From Streptococcus oralis (lineage in GTDB: Bacteria; Bacillota; Bacilli; Lactobacillales; Streptococcaceae): a stretch of 64,000 nt of DNA. The stretch is from assembly GCF_001578935.1 (NCBI RefSeq), contig NZ_KQ969523.1, positions 43,550-107,549 on the forward strand, read 5' to 3'. Of this stretch, positions 16,359 to 24,188 are shown one piece after another. How positions within the stretch are numbered: position 1 is the stretch's first letter; each line of letters begins with the position of its first letter. Below the pieces are notes generated by a model. That model was not told where the DNA came from. It did no database searches and was given only the letters and a program-made list of their open reading frames with translations. The position numbers and the translations under genes are program-made.

Positions 16359-17249
16359 ATGGATGCAAGTAAGTGCCAGGCAGTTCTAATCGCCAGTGAA
16401 ACAGGTTCTTTTTCAGCTGCAGCAGAACAACTCAATTATACTCAGTCGGGGATCACGAGAATGATTTCGAGTTTGGAAGAGGAAATAGAATTTTCCTTGT
16501 TTATCCGCAGTAAAAAAGGAGTTCGCTTGACGGAGAATGGGAAATTGATGGTGCCTTATTTCAGGGAAATCGTTGAATCTAGTCAGGTTGCGCAAGAGAT
16601 GAGCGATGATATAAAAGGAGTCGTTCGTGGTTCTATCACGATTGCCTGTTACTTTAGTGTATCTTCTATGTGGATGCCTCGTCTTTTAAAAGTCTTTTCA
16701 GAAAGTTATCCCAATATCCAGATCAAGTTGTTGGAGGGTGGGAATAAAGAAATAGCTAAGTGGTTGGCTGAAAAATCGGTTGATATCTGTCTCTGTGCAG
16801 AGCCCGAGGACAAGACGGACTATAGTTGGGAAGAACTCTATCGGGATCCACTTCTTGTTTGGCTACCCAAAAATCATCCTAAGGCTAGACAAAATCGCTA
16901 TGAGATAAAGGATTTGGAGACAGAGGACTTTATCCAAACCTTACCTGGTCAAGACACAGACCAGGACAGACTGATCGAGCAGGAAGGTTTAAATTTAAAA
17001 ACACGTTTTACAACAAAAGACGGTTTTACGACCTACCAGTTAGTAAAAGCAGGTTTAGGAGTGAGTTTTAATCAGGCTATGATCGCACAGGATTGGAAAG
17101 AAGATGTAGTACAGTTGCCTCTAAATCCACCACGTTTTGTCTCGCTGGGCCTTGCTTTGCCAAAACAGAAACCGACTTCTCCAGCGGTGCAACGATTTCT
17201 CAAGTGTATGGAAGAGGAGATGTCAGATTTGATAAAGACAACTCCTTGA
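16359..17249 (+). CDS. LysR-family transcriptional regulator
   Basis: Regulator of 296 residues with the LysR winged helix at residues 1-60 (ETGSFSAAAEQLNYTQSGITRMISSLEEE, FIRSKKGVRLTENG) and a type 2 periplasmic-binding-like effector domain from about residue 90 (GSITIACYFSVSSMW...LLEGGNKEIAKWLAEKSVDICLC in pieces). It is divergent from the threonine aldolase gene across a 118-base gap, the usual LysR arrangement, so that gene is its most likely target. An extended -10 TGA-TAAAAT ends at 16330. Effector unknown. Confidence 0.9.
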   Translation: MDASKCQAVLIASETGSFSAAAEQLNYTQSGITRMISSLEEEIEFSLFIRSKKGVRLTENGKLMVPYFREIVESSQVAQEMSDDIKGVVRGSITIACYFSVSSMWMPRLLKVFSESYPNIQIKLLEGGNKEIAKWLAEKSVDICLCAEPEDKTDYSWEELYRDPLLVWLPKNHPKARQNRYEIKDLETEDFIQTLPGQDTDQDRLIEQEGLNLKTRFTTKDGFTTYQLVKAGLGVSFNQAMIAQDWKEDVVQLPLNPPRFVSLGLALPKQKPTSPAVQRFLKCMEEEMSDLIKTTP

Positions 17250-17273
17250 CACTCCGTCAGCTTTTGATACAAT
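17246..17273 (+). promoter_or_regulatory. Promoter of nucleoside phosphorylase gene
   Basis: TTGACA (17246-17251), 16-base spacer, TACAAT (17268-17273). The -35 overlaps the LysR stop codon. Confidence 0.8.
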
Positions 17274-17298
17274 AGTACAAAATTAGAGGAGGTGGGCT

Positions 17299-18063
17299 AT
17301 GATTCAGAAACATGCAATTCCCATTTTAGAGTTTGATGACAATCCTCAGGCGGTCCTTATGCCAACACATGAGGGATTGGACTTAAAGTTGCCAAAGAAG
17401 TGTATCTATGCATTTTTAGGTGAGGAGATTGACCGCTATGCGAGGGAAGTAGGTGCGGATTGTGTTGGTGAGTTCGTTTCGGCCACCAAGACTTATCCAG
17501 TCTACGTCCTCAACTACAAGGGCGAGGAGACCTGTCTGGCCCAGGCGCCCGTAGGCTCTGCCCCAGCGGCCCAGTTTATGGATTGGTTGATTGGCTATGG
17601 TGTGGAGCAAATCATCTCTACTGGTACCTGTGGCGTCCTAGCCGATATAGAGGAGAATGCCTTTCTCGTCCCTATTCGCGCTCTGCGAGATGAGGGGACC
17701 AGCTACCACTATGTAGCGCCTTCTCGTTATATGGAGATGCAGCTTGAGGCTATCTCTACTATTGAGCAAGTCTTGGAGCAAAGAGGCATCCCTTACGAGG
17801 AAGTTATGACCTGGACGACAGATGGTTTTTACCGAGAGACGGCTGAAAAGGTAGCCTATCGTAAGGAAGAAGGCTGCGCTGTTGTGGAGATGGAGTGCTC
17901 GGCTCTTGCGGCAGTAGCTCAGCTACGTGGAGTTGTCTGGGGGGAATTGCTCTTTACCGCAGATTCCTTGGCAGATCTAGACAACTACGACAGTCGTGAC
18001 TGGGGCTCGGAAGCTTTTGATAAGGCGCTCGAACTCTGTCTTGCTATTGTGCACCACATGTGA
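17299..18063 (+). CDS. Nucleoside phosphorylase family protein
   Basis: Purine/uridine-phosphorylase-like protein of 254 residues, which would cleave a nucleoside with phosphate to base and ribose-1-phosphate in the cytoplasm. Visible blocks are APVGSAPAAQFMDWLIGYG, IISTGTCGVL (ribose/phosphate region) and VVEMECSALAAVAQLRG (the ribose-binding Met-Glu pair). Near the end, LLFTADSLAD holds the expected base-site aspartate region. GAGGAGGTG precedes the ATG. The stop lies 33 bases before ktrB. Exact substrate is not evident. Confidence 0.87.
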   Translation: MIQKHAIPILEFDDNPQAVLMPTHEGLDLKLPKKCIYAFLGEEIDRYAREVGADCVGEFVSATKTYPVYVLNYKGEETCLAQAPVGSAPAAQFMDWLIGYGVEQIISTGTCGVLADIEENAFLVPIRALRDEGTSYHYVAPSRYMEMQLEAISTIEQVLEQRGIPYEEVMTWTTDGFYRETAEKVAYRKEEGCAVVEMECSALAAVAQLRGVVWGELLFTADSLADLDNYDSRDWGSEAFDKALELCLAIVHHM

Positions 18064-18081
18064 GTGCTCTTACTGTTTTTA

Positions 18082-18090
18082 TGGTAGAAT
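18082..18090 (+). promoter_or_regulatory. Extended -10 placed for a leaderless ktrB mRNA
   Basis: TGG-TAGAAT ends six bases before the ATG at 18097, so transcription would begin at or next to the start codon. No purine-rich ribosome site fits in between. Confidence 0.6.
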
Positions 18091-18096
18091 GTAGCT

Positions 18097-19476
18097 ATGT
18101 TATTCAAATCTTTTTTGGAAAAAATCAAGACGACGCTGGTTCGATTATCGCCAGCCCGTCGCATCTTTTTAAGTTTTGCCTTAGTGATCTTCTTAGGCTC
18201 GCTCCTTTTAAGCCTTCCCTTTGTGCAAGCAACAACGTCACAAGCGACCTACTTTGATCATCTCTTTACAACGGTATCCATGGTCTGTGTGACAGGGCTC
18301 TTCACCCTGCCAGTGGCCTCTACTTACAATATCTGGGGGCAGTTGATCTGTATGTTGTTGATTCAGATCGGTGGTTTGGGGCTTATGACCTTTATCGGAA
18401 TCTTTTATATCCAAGGCAAGCAAAAGCTCAGTCTTCGTGGCCGGGAGACCATTCAAGAAAGTTTCAGTTATGGAGAAACCCAGTCTCTAAAGGATTTCAT
18501 CCGCTCGATCTTTCTGACGACCTTTTTGGTGGAAGGGCTTGGTGCCTTTTTTCTGAGTTTCCGCTTCATTCCTGAATTTGGCTGGGGACGGGGGACTCTG
18601 ACCTCTATCTTTTTAGCCATTTCGGCTTTTTGCAATGCTGGATTTGATAATTTTGGAAGTACGAGTCTGGCGGTCTTTCAGACGGATCCTTTGATCAATC
18701 TAGTGATTGCGGGTTTGATTATCACGGGTGGTCTAGGATTTATGGTCTGGTTTGACCTAGCTACCCAGTTGGGAAAGAAGAAAAAACGCCGCCTGCGTTT
18801 CCATACCAAGTTGGTTCTCTTTTTAACGGCGGGAATTCTACTCTTTGGAACCGTATCGACTTTGTTCATCGAGTGGAACAATTCTGGAACGATTGGAAAT
18901 CTCAGCGCTCCAGAGAAACTGCTGGTCAGCTTTTTTCAGACAGTCAGCATGAGGACAGCAGGCTTTGCTTCTATTGACTATACACAGGCTCGACCGGTCA
19001 CCTTGCTGCTCTACATCTTGCAGATGTTTCTGGGTGGGGCACCTGGAGGGACGGCAGGGGGACTCAAGATTACGACCTTCTTTGTCTTGTTGGCCTTCGC
19101 TCGTAGCGAACTATTGGGCTTACCTCATGCCAATGTGGCTCGGAGAACTATTGAACCTCGAACCGTGCAAAAATCTTTTAGTGTTTTTATTATCTTCTTG
19201 CTAACATTCTTGCTGGGCTTGATTCTGCTAGGGATAACAGCAGAGGGAAATCCGCGCTTTATCTACCTCATGTTTGAGACCATTTCAGCCCTTGCGACAG
19301 TTGGGGTGACGGCGAATTTAACACCAGAGTTAGGCAAGTTAGCTCTCAGTATCGTTATGTTGTTGATGTTTATCGGCCGTATTGGCCCCTTGACACTACT
19401 GGTCAGTGTAGCAGAATACCAGCCAGACAAGAAAGATTTGATTCACTATATGAAAGCAGATATCACCATTGGATAA
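18097..19476 (+). CDS. ktrB: Potassium uptake membrane subunit (TrkH/KtrB)
   Basis: Ion-conducting subunit of a Ktr-type K+ uptake system, 459 residues with about ten hydrophobic segments. The four selectivity-filter repeats of the TrkH/KtrB family are recognisable: TTVSMVCVTGLF, SAFCNAGFDNFG, FQTVSMRTAGFASI and ISALATVGVTANLT, each with the conserved glycine. The C-terminus LMFIGRIGPLTLL is a family signature. KtrA, the cytoplasmic nucleotide-binding gate, follows after 13 bases. The start lies six bases behind an extended -10, suggesting a leaderless message. Confidence 0.95.
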   Translation: MLFKSFLEKIKTTLVRLSPARRIFLSFALVIFLGSLLLSLPFVQATTSQATYFDHLFTTVSMVCVTGLFTLPVASTYNIWGQLICMLLIQIGGLGLMTFIGIFYIQGKQKLSLRGRETIQESFSYGETQSLKDFIRSIFLTTFLVEGLGAFFLSFRFIPEFGWGRGTLTSIFLAISAFCNAGFDNFGSTSLAVFQTDPLINLVIAGLIITGGLGFMVWFDLATQLGKKKKRRLRFHTKLVLFLTAGILLFGTVSTLFIEWNNSGTIGNLSAPEKLLVSFFQTVSMRTAGFASIDYTQARPVTLLLYILQMFLGGAPGGTAGGLKITTFFVLLAFARSELLGLPHANVARRTIEPRTVQKSFSVFIIFLLTFLLGLILLGITAEGNPRFIYLMFETISALATVGVTANLTPELGKLALSIVMLLMFIGRIGPLTLLVSVAEYQPDKKDLIHYMKADITIG

Positions 19477-19489
19477 GAAAGGAAGAACG

Positions 19490-20155
19490 ATGTCAGATCG
19501 GACAATTGGAATTTTAGGCTTGGGAATTTTTGGGAGTAGTGTTTTGGCTGCTCTTGCCAAGCATCATATGAATATCATTGCTATTGATGACCACGAGGAA
19601 CGCATTAATCAATTTGAACCTGTGCTGGCGCGTGGGGTAGTTGGAGATATCACGGATGAAGAACTCCTTCTATCAGCGGGAATTGACACCTGCGATACCG
19701 TAGTTGTTGCAACGGGGGAAAATCTGGAATCCAGTGTTCTTGCAGTCATGCACTGTAAAAGTCTAGGGGTGCCTACCGTCATTGCCAAGGTAAAAAGTCA
19801 CATGGCTAAAAAGGTACTGGAGAAAATTGGTGCGGACTCGGTCATCTCACCGGAATTTGAAATGGGACGTTCGTTAGCGCAGAGAATTCTCTTCCATAAC
19901 AGCGTAGATGTCTTTCAGTTGGACAAGAATGTTTCAATTGTCGAGATGAGAATCCCCCAATCTTGGGCGGGGAAAAGCCTTAGCCAGCTAGATTTACGTG
20001 GACGATACAATCTCAATGTACTTGGATTTCGTGACTATGAAAATGCTCCTCTGGATGTTCAATTCGGTCCCGATGACCTTTTACGGTCAGGCGCCTATAT
20101 CATGGCGGTGATTAATAACCAACATTTGGATACTCTAACAGAGCTGAGTGAGTAG
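19490..20155 (+). CDS. ktrA: Potassium uptake regulatory subunit (TrkA/KtrA)
   Basis: Cytoplasmic RCK protein that forms the gating ring of KtrB and binds nucleotides (ATP/ADP, NAD(H)). The ATG at 19490 follows AAGGAAG and gives 221 residues. Rossmann loop GILGLGIFGSSV is at residues about 6-17, the acidic end of the second strand at IIAIDDHEE, and DTVVVATGEN follows; residues about 140-220 form the RCK_C (TrkA_C) domain. Co-transcribed with ktrB. Confidence 0.95.
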   Translation: MSDRTIGILGLGIFGSSVLAALAKHHMNIIAIDDHEERINQFEPVLARGVVGDITDEELLLSAGIDTCDTVVVATGENLESSVLAVMHCKSLGVPTVIAKVKSHMAKKVLEKIGADSVISPEFEMGRSLAQRILFHNSVDVFQLDKNVSIVEMRIPQSWAGKSLSQLDLRGRYNLNVLGFRDYENAPLDVQFGPDDLLRSGAYIMAVINNQHLDTLTELSE

Positions 20156-20203
20156 GAGAGGAATGCAACCTAAGATAAGCCTAAATTTGAACTAAAAAAT
20201 CCC

Positions 20204-20232
20204 TTTACAAATCTAGCTTTTCATGGTACAAT
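20204..20232 (+). promoter_or_regulatory. rpsD promoter
   Basis: TTTACA (20204-20209), 17-base spacer, TACAAT (20227-20232). Confidence 0.75.
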
Positions 20233-20238
20233 AGCCTT

Positions 20239-20391
20239 TGTGTGAAATAGCAGCAGGAAAGCATGAAGCTCGTCAACAGGTGTCTTATGACAAGTAACCT
20301 TGGCTGTTTAGGCGAAGGGCATCTGCACGAATCAGGGCTTTCTAAGTGACTATTTCCACCGAAATATTATTTATATCAGGAGGACATACAC
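20239..20391 (+). ncRNA. Structured rpsD leader (probable S4 autoregulatory leader)
   Basis: About 150 bases of untranslated leader. Long-range pairing closes it: GAAATAG (20244-20250) with CTATTTC (20350-20356) and GAAAGC (20257-20262) with GCTTTC (20337-20342), enclosing smaller GC-rich hairpins. The AGGAGG ribosome site follows. Autoregulation of rpsD by S4 is known in Bacillus; this leader is inferred to do the same. Confidence 0.6.
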
Positions 20392-21003
20392 ATGTCACGT
20401 TATACAGGACCATCTTGGAAACAAGCTCGTCGCCTTGGCCTTTCACTTACAGGTACAGGTAAAGAATTGGCACGTCGTAACTACGTACCAGGACAACACG
20501 GACCAAACAACCGTTCTAAATTGTCAGAATACGGTTTGCAATTGGCTGAAAAACAAAAACTTCGTTTCACTTACGGTGTAGGTGAAAAACAATTCCGTAA
20601 CTTGTTCGTACAAGCTACAAAAATCAAAGGTGGAATCCTAGGTTTCAACTTCATGCTTCTTTTGGAACGTCGTTTGGATAACGTTGTTTACCGTCTTGGT
20701 CTTGCGACTACTCGTCGTCAAGCTCGTCAATTCGTAAACCACGGTCACATCCTTGTTGACGGAAAACGCGTTGATATCCCATCATACCGCGTAACTCCAG
20801 GTCAAGTGATCTCAGTTCGTGAAAAATCATTGAAAGTTCCAGCAATCCTTGAAGCAGTAGAAGCTACTCTTGGACGTCCAGCATTCGTATCATTCGACGC
20901 TGAAAAATTGGAAGGTTCATTGACTCGCTTGCCAGAACGCGACGAAATCAACCCAGAAATCAACGAAGCACTTGTCGTTGAATTCTACAACAAAATGCTT
21001 TAA
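20392..21003 (+). CDS. rpsD: 30S ribosomal protein S4
   Basis: Primary 16S rRNA-binding assembly protein of the small subunit, 203 residues as usual. The N-terminal [18 protein letters not shown], the globular S4 domain with GVGEKQFRN, and the S4 RNA-binding motif ([21 protein letters not shown], then [14 protein letters not shown], residues about 93-150) are intact. No zinc-binding cysteines are present, as in the C-minus form. Codon use is strongly optimised. A structured leader and AGGAGG precede it, and a terminator follows. The region after it carries a foreign island. Confidence 0.99.
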   Translation: MSRYTGPSWKQARRLGLSLTGTGKELARRNYVPGQHGPNNRSKLSEYGLQLAEKQKLRFTYGVGEKQFRNLFVQATKIKGGILGFNFMLLLERRLDNVVYRLGLATTRRQARQFVNHGHILVDGKRVDIPSYRVTPGQVISVREKSLKVPAILEAVEATLGRPAFVSFDAEKLEGSLTRLPERDEINPEINEALVVEFYNKML

Positions 21004-21023
21004 TTTTAAGAAATATCTTACAG

Positions 21024-21049
21024 AAAGCCTACAACAGTGGGCTTTTTGT
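21024..21049 (+). terminator. rpsD terminator
   Basis: AAAGCCTAC (21024-21032) / GTGGGCTTT (21037-21045) then TT. Confidence 0.8.
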
Positions 21050-21091
21050 TTTGTCTTAAAACGTTGATTTCTGGGTTTGCTTAGATATTTG

Positions 21092-21631
21092 CTAGATTGA
21101 TTTCATTGCTGCTTCAAAGAATGAGACGGCTTTTTTGGCGTTCTCTTTTGAGAGGTGGCTATATATATCCATGGTCATACTGATTTGTGAATGACCTAGG
21201 CGGTGTTGAAGTTCCTTGTAAGGTATTCCAGAGTTAAGCAAGAGACTAGCGTGAGTATGGCGGAAACCATGAAAACCAATGTTAGGAACGTCAGCATGTT
21301 TGAAGTGGGTTCTTAATCTGGTTTGTAAGGTTCGATTATTGGGGTACTCATGTATAAAGTCAGAAAAGACCACCGTTTCAGTACGTCCAAGTTGCCAAGC
21401 CTCTTTTACTTGTCTACGTTTGTACTGTTTCAGCATGCTAACAGTTGCTTGATCTATATCTATATCCCGATAGCTTGCTTTTGATTTTGGGCTATTGATT
21501 TACCCTAGATGGTTTAGTGTCTTTGTAATGCTAATGGTTGCATTCTCTAGGCCAATGTCAGACCAGCTAAGCGCTAGGGCTTCATTGATACGATAATCGA
21601 TTTCTATATACCAAAAATACCTACCGAGTAA
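21092..21631 (-). pseudogene. Tyrosine recombinase (phage/ICE integrase) remnant
   Basis: C-terminal catalytic half of a phage-type integrase. The readable frame shows INEALALSWSDI, then an in-frame TAA at 21500-21502, then an open 114-residue part with the HGFRHTHASLLL box, LGHSQISMTMDIYSH carrying the catalytic tyrosine, and a short tail. Another in-frame TAG stands at 21632-21634, and the N-terminal arm- and core-binding domains are missing. So the gene is dead: truncated and interrupted. It lies convergent to rpsD and marks the left end of the AT-rich island; mobilisation now would need help from elsewhere. Confidence 0.88.
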
Positions 21632-21634
21632 CTA

Positions 21635-21812
21635 TAAGGTCAGCGCGAATCAAATACTTTCGCTTCATTCTTATGGTAAGTTGAATTAATAAAATAATTA
21701 TGATATTCTTTTTCTATAAGGAAAGAATTAAAATGATTATAAGATAGTTTATTTAGAAAATTAGTCAAAATTTTTTCTAATTAATTTGGAAATCATTAAC
21801 AAGGGGGATATT
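21635..21812. other. Gene-free AT-rich gap before the AAA+ operon
   Basis: No coding frame. Very AT-rich, with an imperfect inverted repeat AAATTAG/CTAATT around 21759-21783 shortly before the ribosome site AAGGGGG of the next gene. A promoter for the operon should lie here, but no convincing -35/-10 pair stands out. Confidence 0.5.
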
Positions 21813-23534
21813 ATGGCTGAAAGAATAATACATCAAGCTGATCTTCGAGCTATCGAGAACAACTTGCGCTCTATCCATGAAGGATTACGAACAATTGATG
21901 CTAGAGTTGATGTAGCAAACGAAAATCTTCAAATCGTGTACGATGAAATCGGTAGTTTAGCACAAGAATTTCATGAATTTGTGAATATCCAACAAAAAGC
22001 TAATAGACTAGGACAAGCTGAAACTCGACTAGTAAAAATCCGTCAGGAAATTGAGAAGAAATACGGACATTATGATATTGTTCGTCGTACTACCACAGGG
22101 ATTTTACAAGCTGATGATTTAGGAATTGTCAAAAAAGAAACAATCAGTACTGCAACAGAAGAACTAATGATATCAACTCCAGGTTACTGGCTTGCTCCAT
22201 GCTTGGTTGCATTAGCAGCATGGATAAATGATCAACCCGAGTTAGCTGAAAAAGCAGTCAAGGAAGGGATTAAACGAAATGATGAAAAAACCTCCCTTTT
22301 CTTTGCCTTAATTTGTAGAAGAGCTAACAGAAAGAACGCGTGCCTTAAGTGGACTCAACGTTATCTAGCTAATCAAGATGAAGAAAATCTCGACAGAAAT
22401 TCTATAATTATCTTAGATGCTTTTGCGAGTGGACTCTTGGGAGCTGATACCGAAGGAGTCATCTCACGTCAAATGAATGAATGGCTCAGTCGACTTGAAG
22501 AAAAACCTGGTTTTACTGAACAGCAAACAGAACAATGGTCCGAAGCCATTAACTTAAAAAGAAGCGAACTAGATGAAGATTTATATCCTAACCTAAGAAA
22601 ATATAGTAATAGTTGGCCTGTTCTAGAGGATATTTTAGAAGGTGCTCATCTCCATGAACAAATATTAAACTATCTAACTGATATTTTTGAGAAAAAAGGG
22701 TCTACAGAAAGCGTCAAAGAACAATTAGATGATATTTTAGACACACTTGTGACTGATTTTGATAACGAGGAACTAGCTCTTCGAAAACAAGAAAAATTCG
22801 AGCAGTTTGTGATTGACTTCGGAGGAGATGACAACCGTGCTAATCAAAACATGGATATTGAGGTGACTGCATTTGAAACCCATAAAGACTTCACCCAGTT
22901 GCTTACCGATGCAGCAATGAAACCCGAATCTTCTCACTCAAGTATATCAACCCAAAAATTTGCACTGGCTCTTTCTCGTGATTGGGTAACAAACGCTTAT
23001 AATGACGTTACTGCAAAAAATCGCATGAAGATTCCTTACGAAATTGAAATTAATGTGGATACTTTTAATGATAAATCAACAGATGGCCAAAACGAAAACG
23101 AGTTGATTGAAAAATTCAATTCTCAGATTGACTCTGAAAAAGAACAAACTTTGTCAAACTACTTCCCAAGTTTATTTGATAAATTCCTTTTGTATGGTGG
23201 TATAGCTATCGGAGTAATCGGTTTAATGATGATTTTTGGGAATATTTTCTTAGGTTTAATAGCTATTATAGCAGGGATTTTTATGGTTCTTAAGCATAAA
23301 TCTAATATTGAAAACATTGAAACGAGTCGCAAGAAAATTGAAGAACAATACGAGAATAAAAGAGTGAATGGTGAACAAATTATAAGAGCTACTCTAGCTG
23401 AAATTGTAGACTTTAGAATCGAATTCGCAGAGAAAGATGCTGAAAGCACTAAAGTTCTTGATTTCCTCGAACAAATAAGACCTGAACAATATGTAAACAA
23501 GTTGGCATCATCTAATAGAAAGATTAAAATTTGA
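21813..23534 (+). CDS. Large protein with coiled-coil N-terminus and two C-terminal membrane segments (AAA+ operon, gene 1)
   Basis: Not recognised as a named family. The ATG at 21813 after AAGGGGG gives 573 residues. The first ~100 residues are a predicted coiled coil (ENNLRSIHEGLRTIDARVD, NENLQIVYDEIGSLAQEF), followed by a soluble helical region (residues ~125-440, with a TPR-like stretch PELAEKAVKEGIKRNDEKT). Two adjacent hydrophobic segments lie near residues 456-490 (LLYGGIAIGVIGLMMIFG; IFLGLIAIIAGIFMVL), then a helical tail that would be on the same side as the N-terminus. It looks like a membrane anchor or scaffold for the downstream ATPase. Strongly AT-rich, unlike rpsD. Confidence 0.8.
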   Translation: MAERIIHQADLRAIENNLRSIHEGLRTIDARVDVANENLQIVYDEIGSLAQEFHEFVNIQQKANRLGQAETRLVKIRQEIEKKYGHYDIVRRTTTGILQADDLGIVKKETISTATEELMISTPGYWLAPCLVALAAWINDQPELAEKAVKEGIKRNDEKTSLFFALICRRANRKNACLKWTQRYLANQDEENLDRNSIIILDAFASGLLGADTEGVISRQMNEWLSRLEEKPGFTEQQTEQWSEAINLKRSELDEDLYPNLRKYSNSWPVLEDILEGAHLHEQILNYLTDIFEKKGSTESVKEQLDDILDTLVTDFDNEELALRKQEKFEQFVIDFGGDDNRANQNMDIEVTAFETHKDFTQLLTDAAMKPESSHSSISTQKFALALSRDWVTNAYNDVTAKNRMKIPYEIEINVDTFNDKSTDGQNENELIEKFNSQIDSEKEQTLSNYFPSLFDKFLLYGGIAIGVIGLMMIFGNIFLGLIAIIAGIFMVLKHKSNIENIETSRKKIEEQYENKRVNGEQIIRATLAEIVDFRIEFAEKDAESTKVLDFLEQIRPEQYVNKLASSNRKIKI

Positions 23535-23547
23535 GGAGGTAATTGAC

Positions 23548-23724
23548 ATGGATGAAAAATATAAAGGCGATAGTAAGCTATCATCTAATAACACCACTCC
23601 ATTTAAGAGCATTAATACTGAAGAGGATATCACTGAAGAACCTATGAGCGTGTTTGCTGAGGGACTCCCTTCATGGGATATCGTGCCTCCACAATTGCTA
23701 GTCAGAAGGAAACGGCAAAAATAA
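23548..23724 (+). CDS. 58-residue peptide with C-terminal LPSWD-PP-VRRK motif (AAA+ operon, gene 2)
   Basis: Short gene that length-based gene calls can miss. It has a strong ribosome site (GAGGAGG) eight bases before the ATG at 23548, and its stop TAA overlaps the next ATG (TAATG at 23722), so it is translationally coupled. The N-terminal ~35 residues are polar and acidic and look disordered; the C-terminus reads GLPSWDIVPPQLLVRRKRQK. That ending has the look of a linear docking motif plus a basic tail. Function unknown; it may be an adaptor or substrate tag for the ATPase. Confidence 0.75.
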   Translation: MDEKYKGDSKLSSNNTTPFKSINTEEDITEEPMSVFAEGLPSWDIVPPQLLVRRKRQK

Positions 23725-24188
23725 TGAATAAACCACAAACATATGCAGAATGGGTAAATGTCTTAACTGTTTTTAAAAACAAAGATGATGATGAAACAGT
23801 TTTAAAAATGATGAAATCTGGAACTATCGAATGGCAATACGGTGTGGCAGAACGTTTCTCTACAAAGTTAATTGACGCTGTTAATTACCGTATGAATGTA
23901 GCTTCAGATAAGTTTCAAAATGATTTACTAAAATCCCAAGGATACGAGGGAGCTATTATTCAAGCAATTCTTTCTTTGAGAAAAGAAATGACGTTCTTAG
24001 CTGAAGCAATCAGTCTTCCTGCAATTCCGGATAAAGAGCGACAACATTACCTAAATCTCGTTATAGAACAAGCTAATAGTATGCAAAAATCTTTAGAAGA
24101 ATCTGCAAAACAGGATCGAAGCGGGAAAATGTCAAGTATTATTAGAAATCATAAAATTAATTCTTTTTTAAATAAAGGTGAACAGTAA
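23724..24188 (+). CDS. 154-residue helical protein (AAA+ operon, gene 3)
   Basis: Unrecognised soluble protein. The start is the ATG at 23724 that overlaps the stop of the 58-residue peptide; a longer reading from 23673 would overlap that gene entirely. It is almost wholly helical, with YAEWVNVLTVFKNKDDDE at the start, EWQYGVAERFSTKLIDAVNYR in the middle and a long amphipathic helix with SLRKEMTFLAEAISLPAIP towards the end. The ATPase ATG follows its TAA immediately, with the ribosome site AAAGGTG inside this gene. Probably a cofactor of the AAA+ protein; no biochemical role visible. Confidence 0.78.
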   Translation: MNKPQTYAEWVNVLTVFKNKDDDETVLKMMKSGTIEWQYGVAERFSTKLIDAVNYRMNVASDKFQNDLLKSQGYEGAIIQAILSLRKEMTFLAEAISLPAIPDKERQHYLNLVIEQANSMQKSLEESAKQDRSGKMSSIIRNHKINSFLNKGEQ

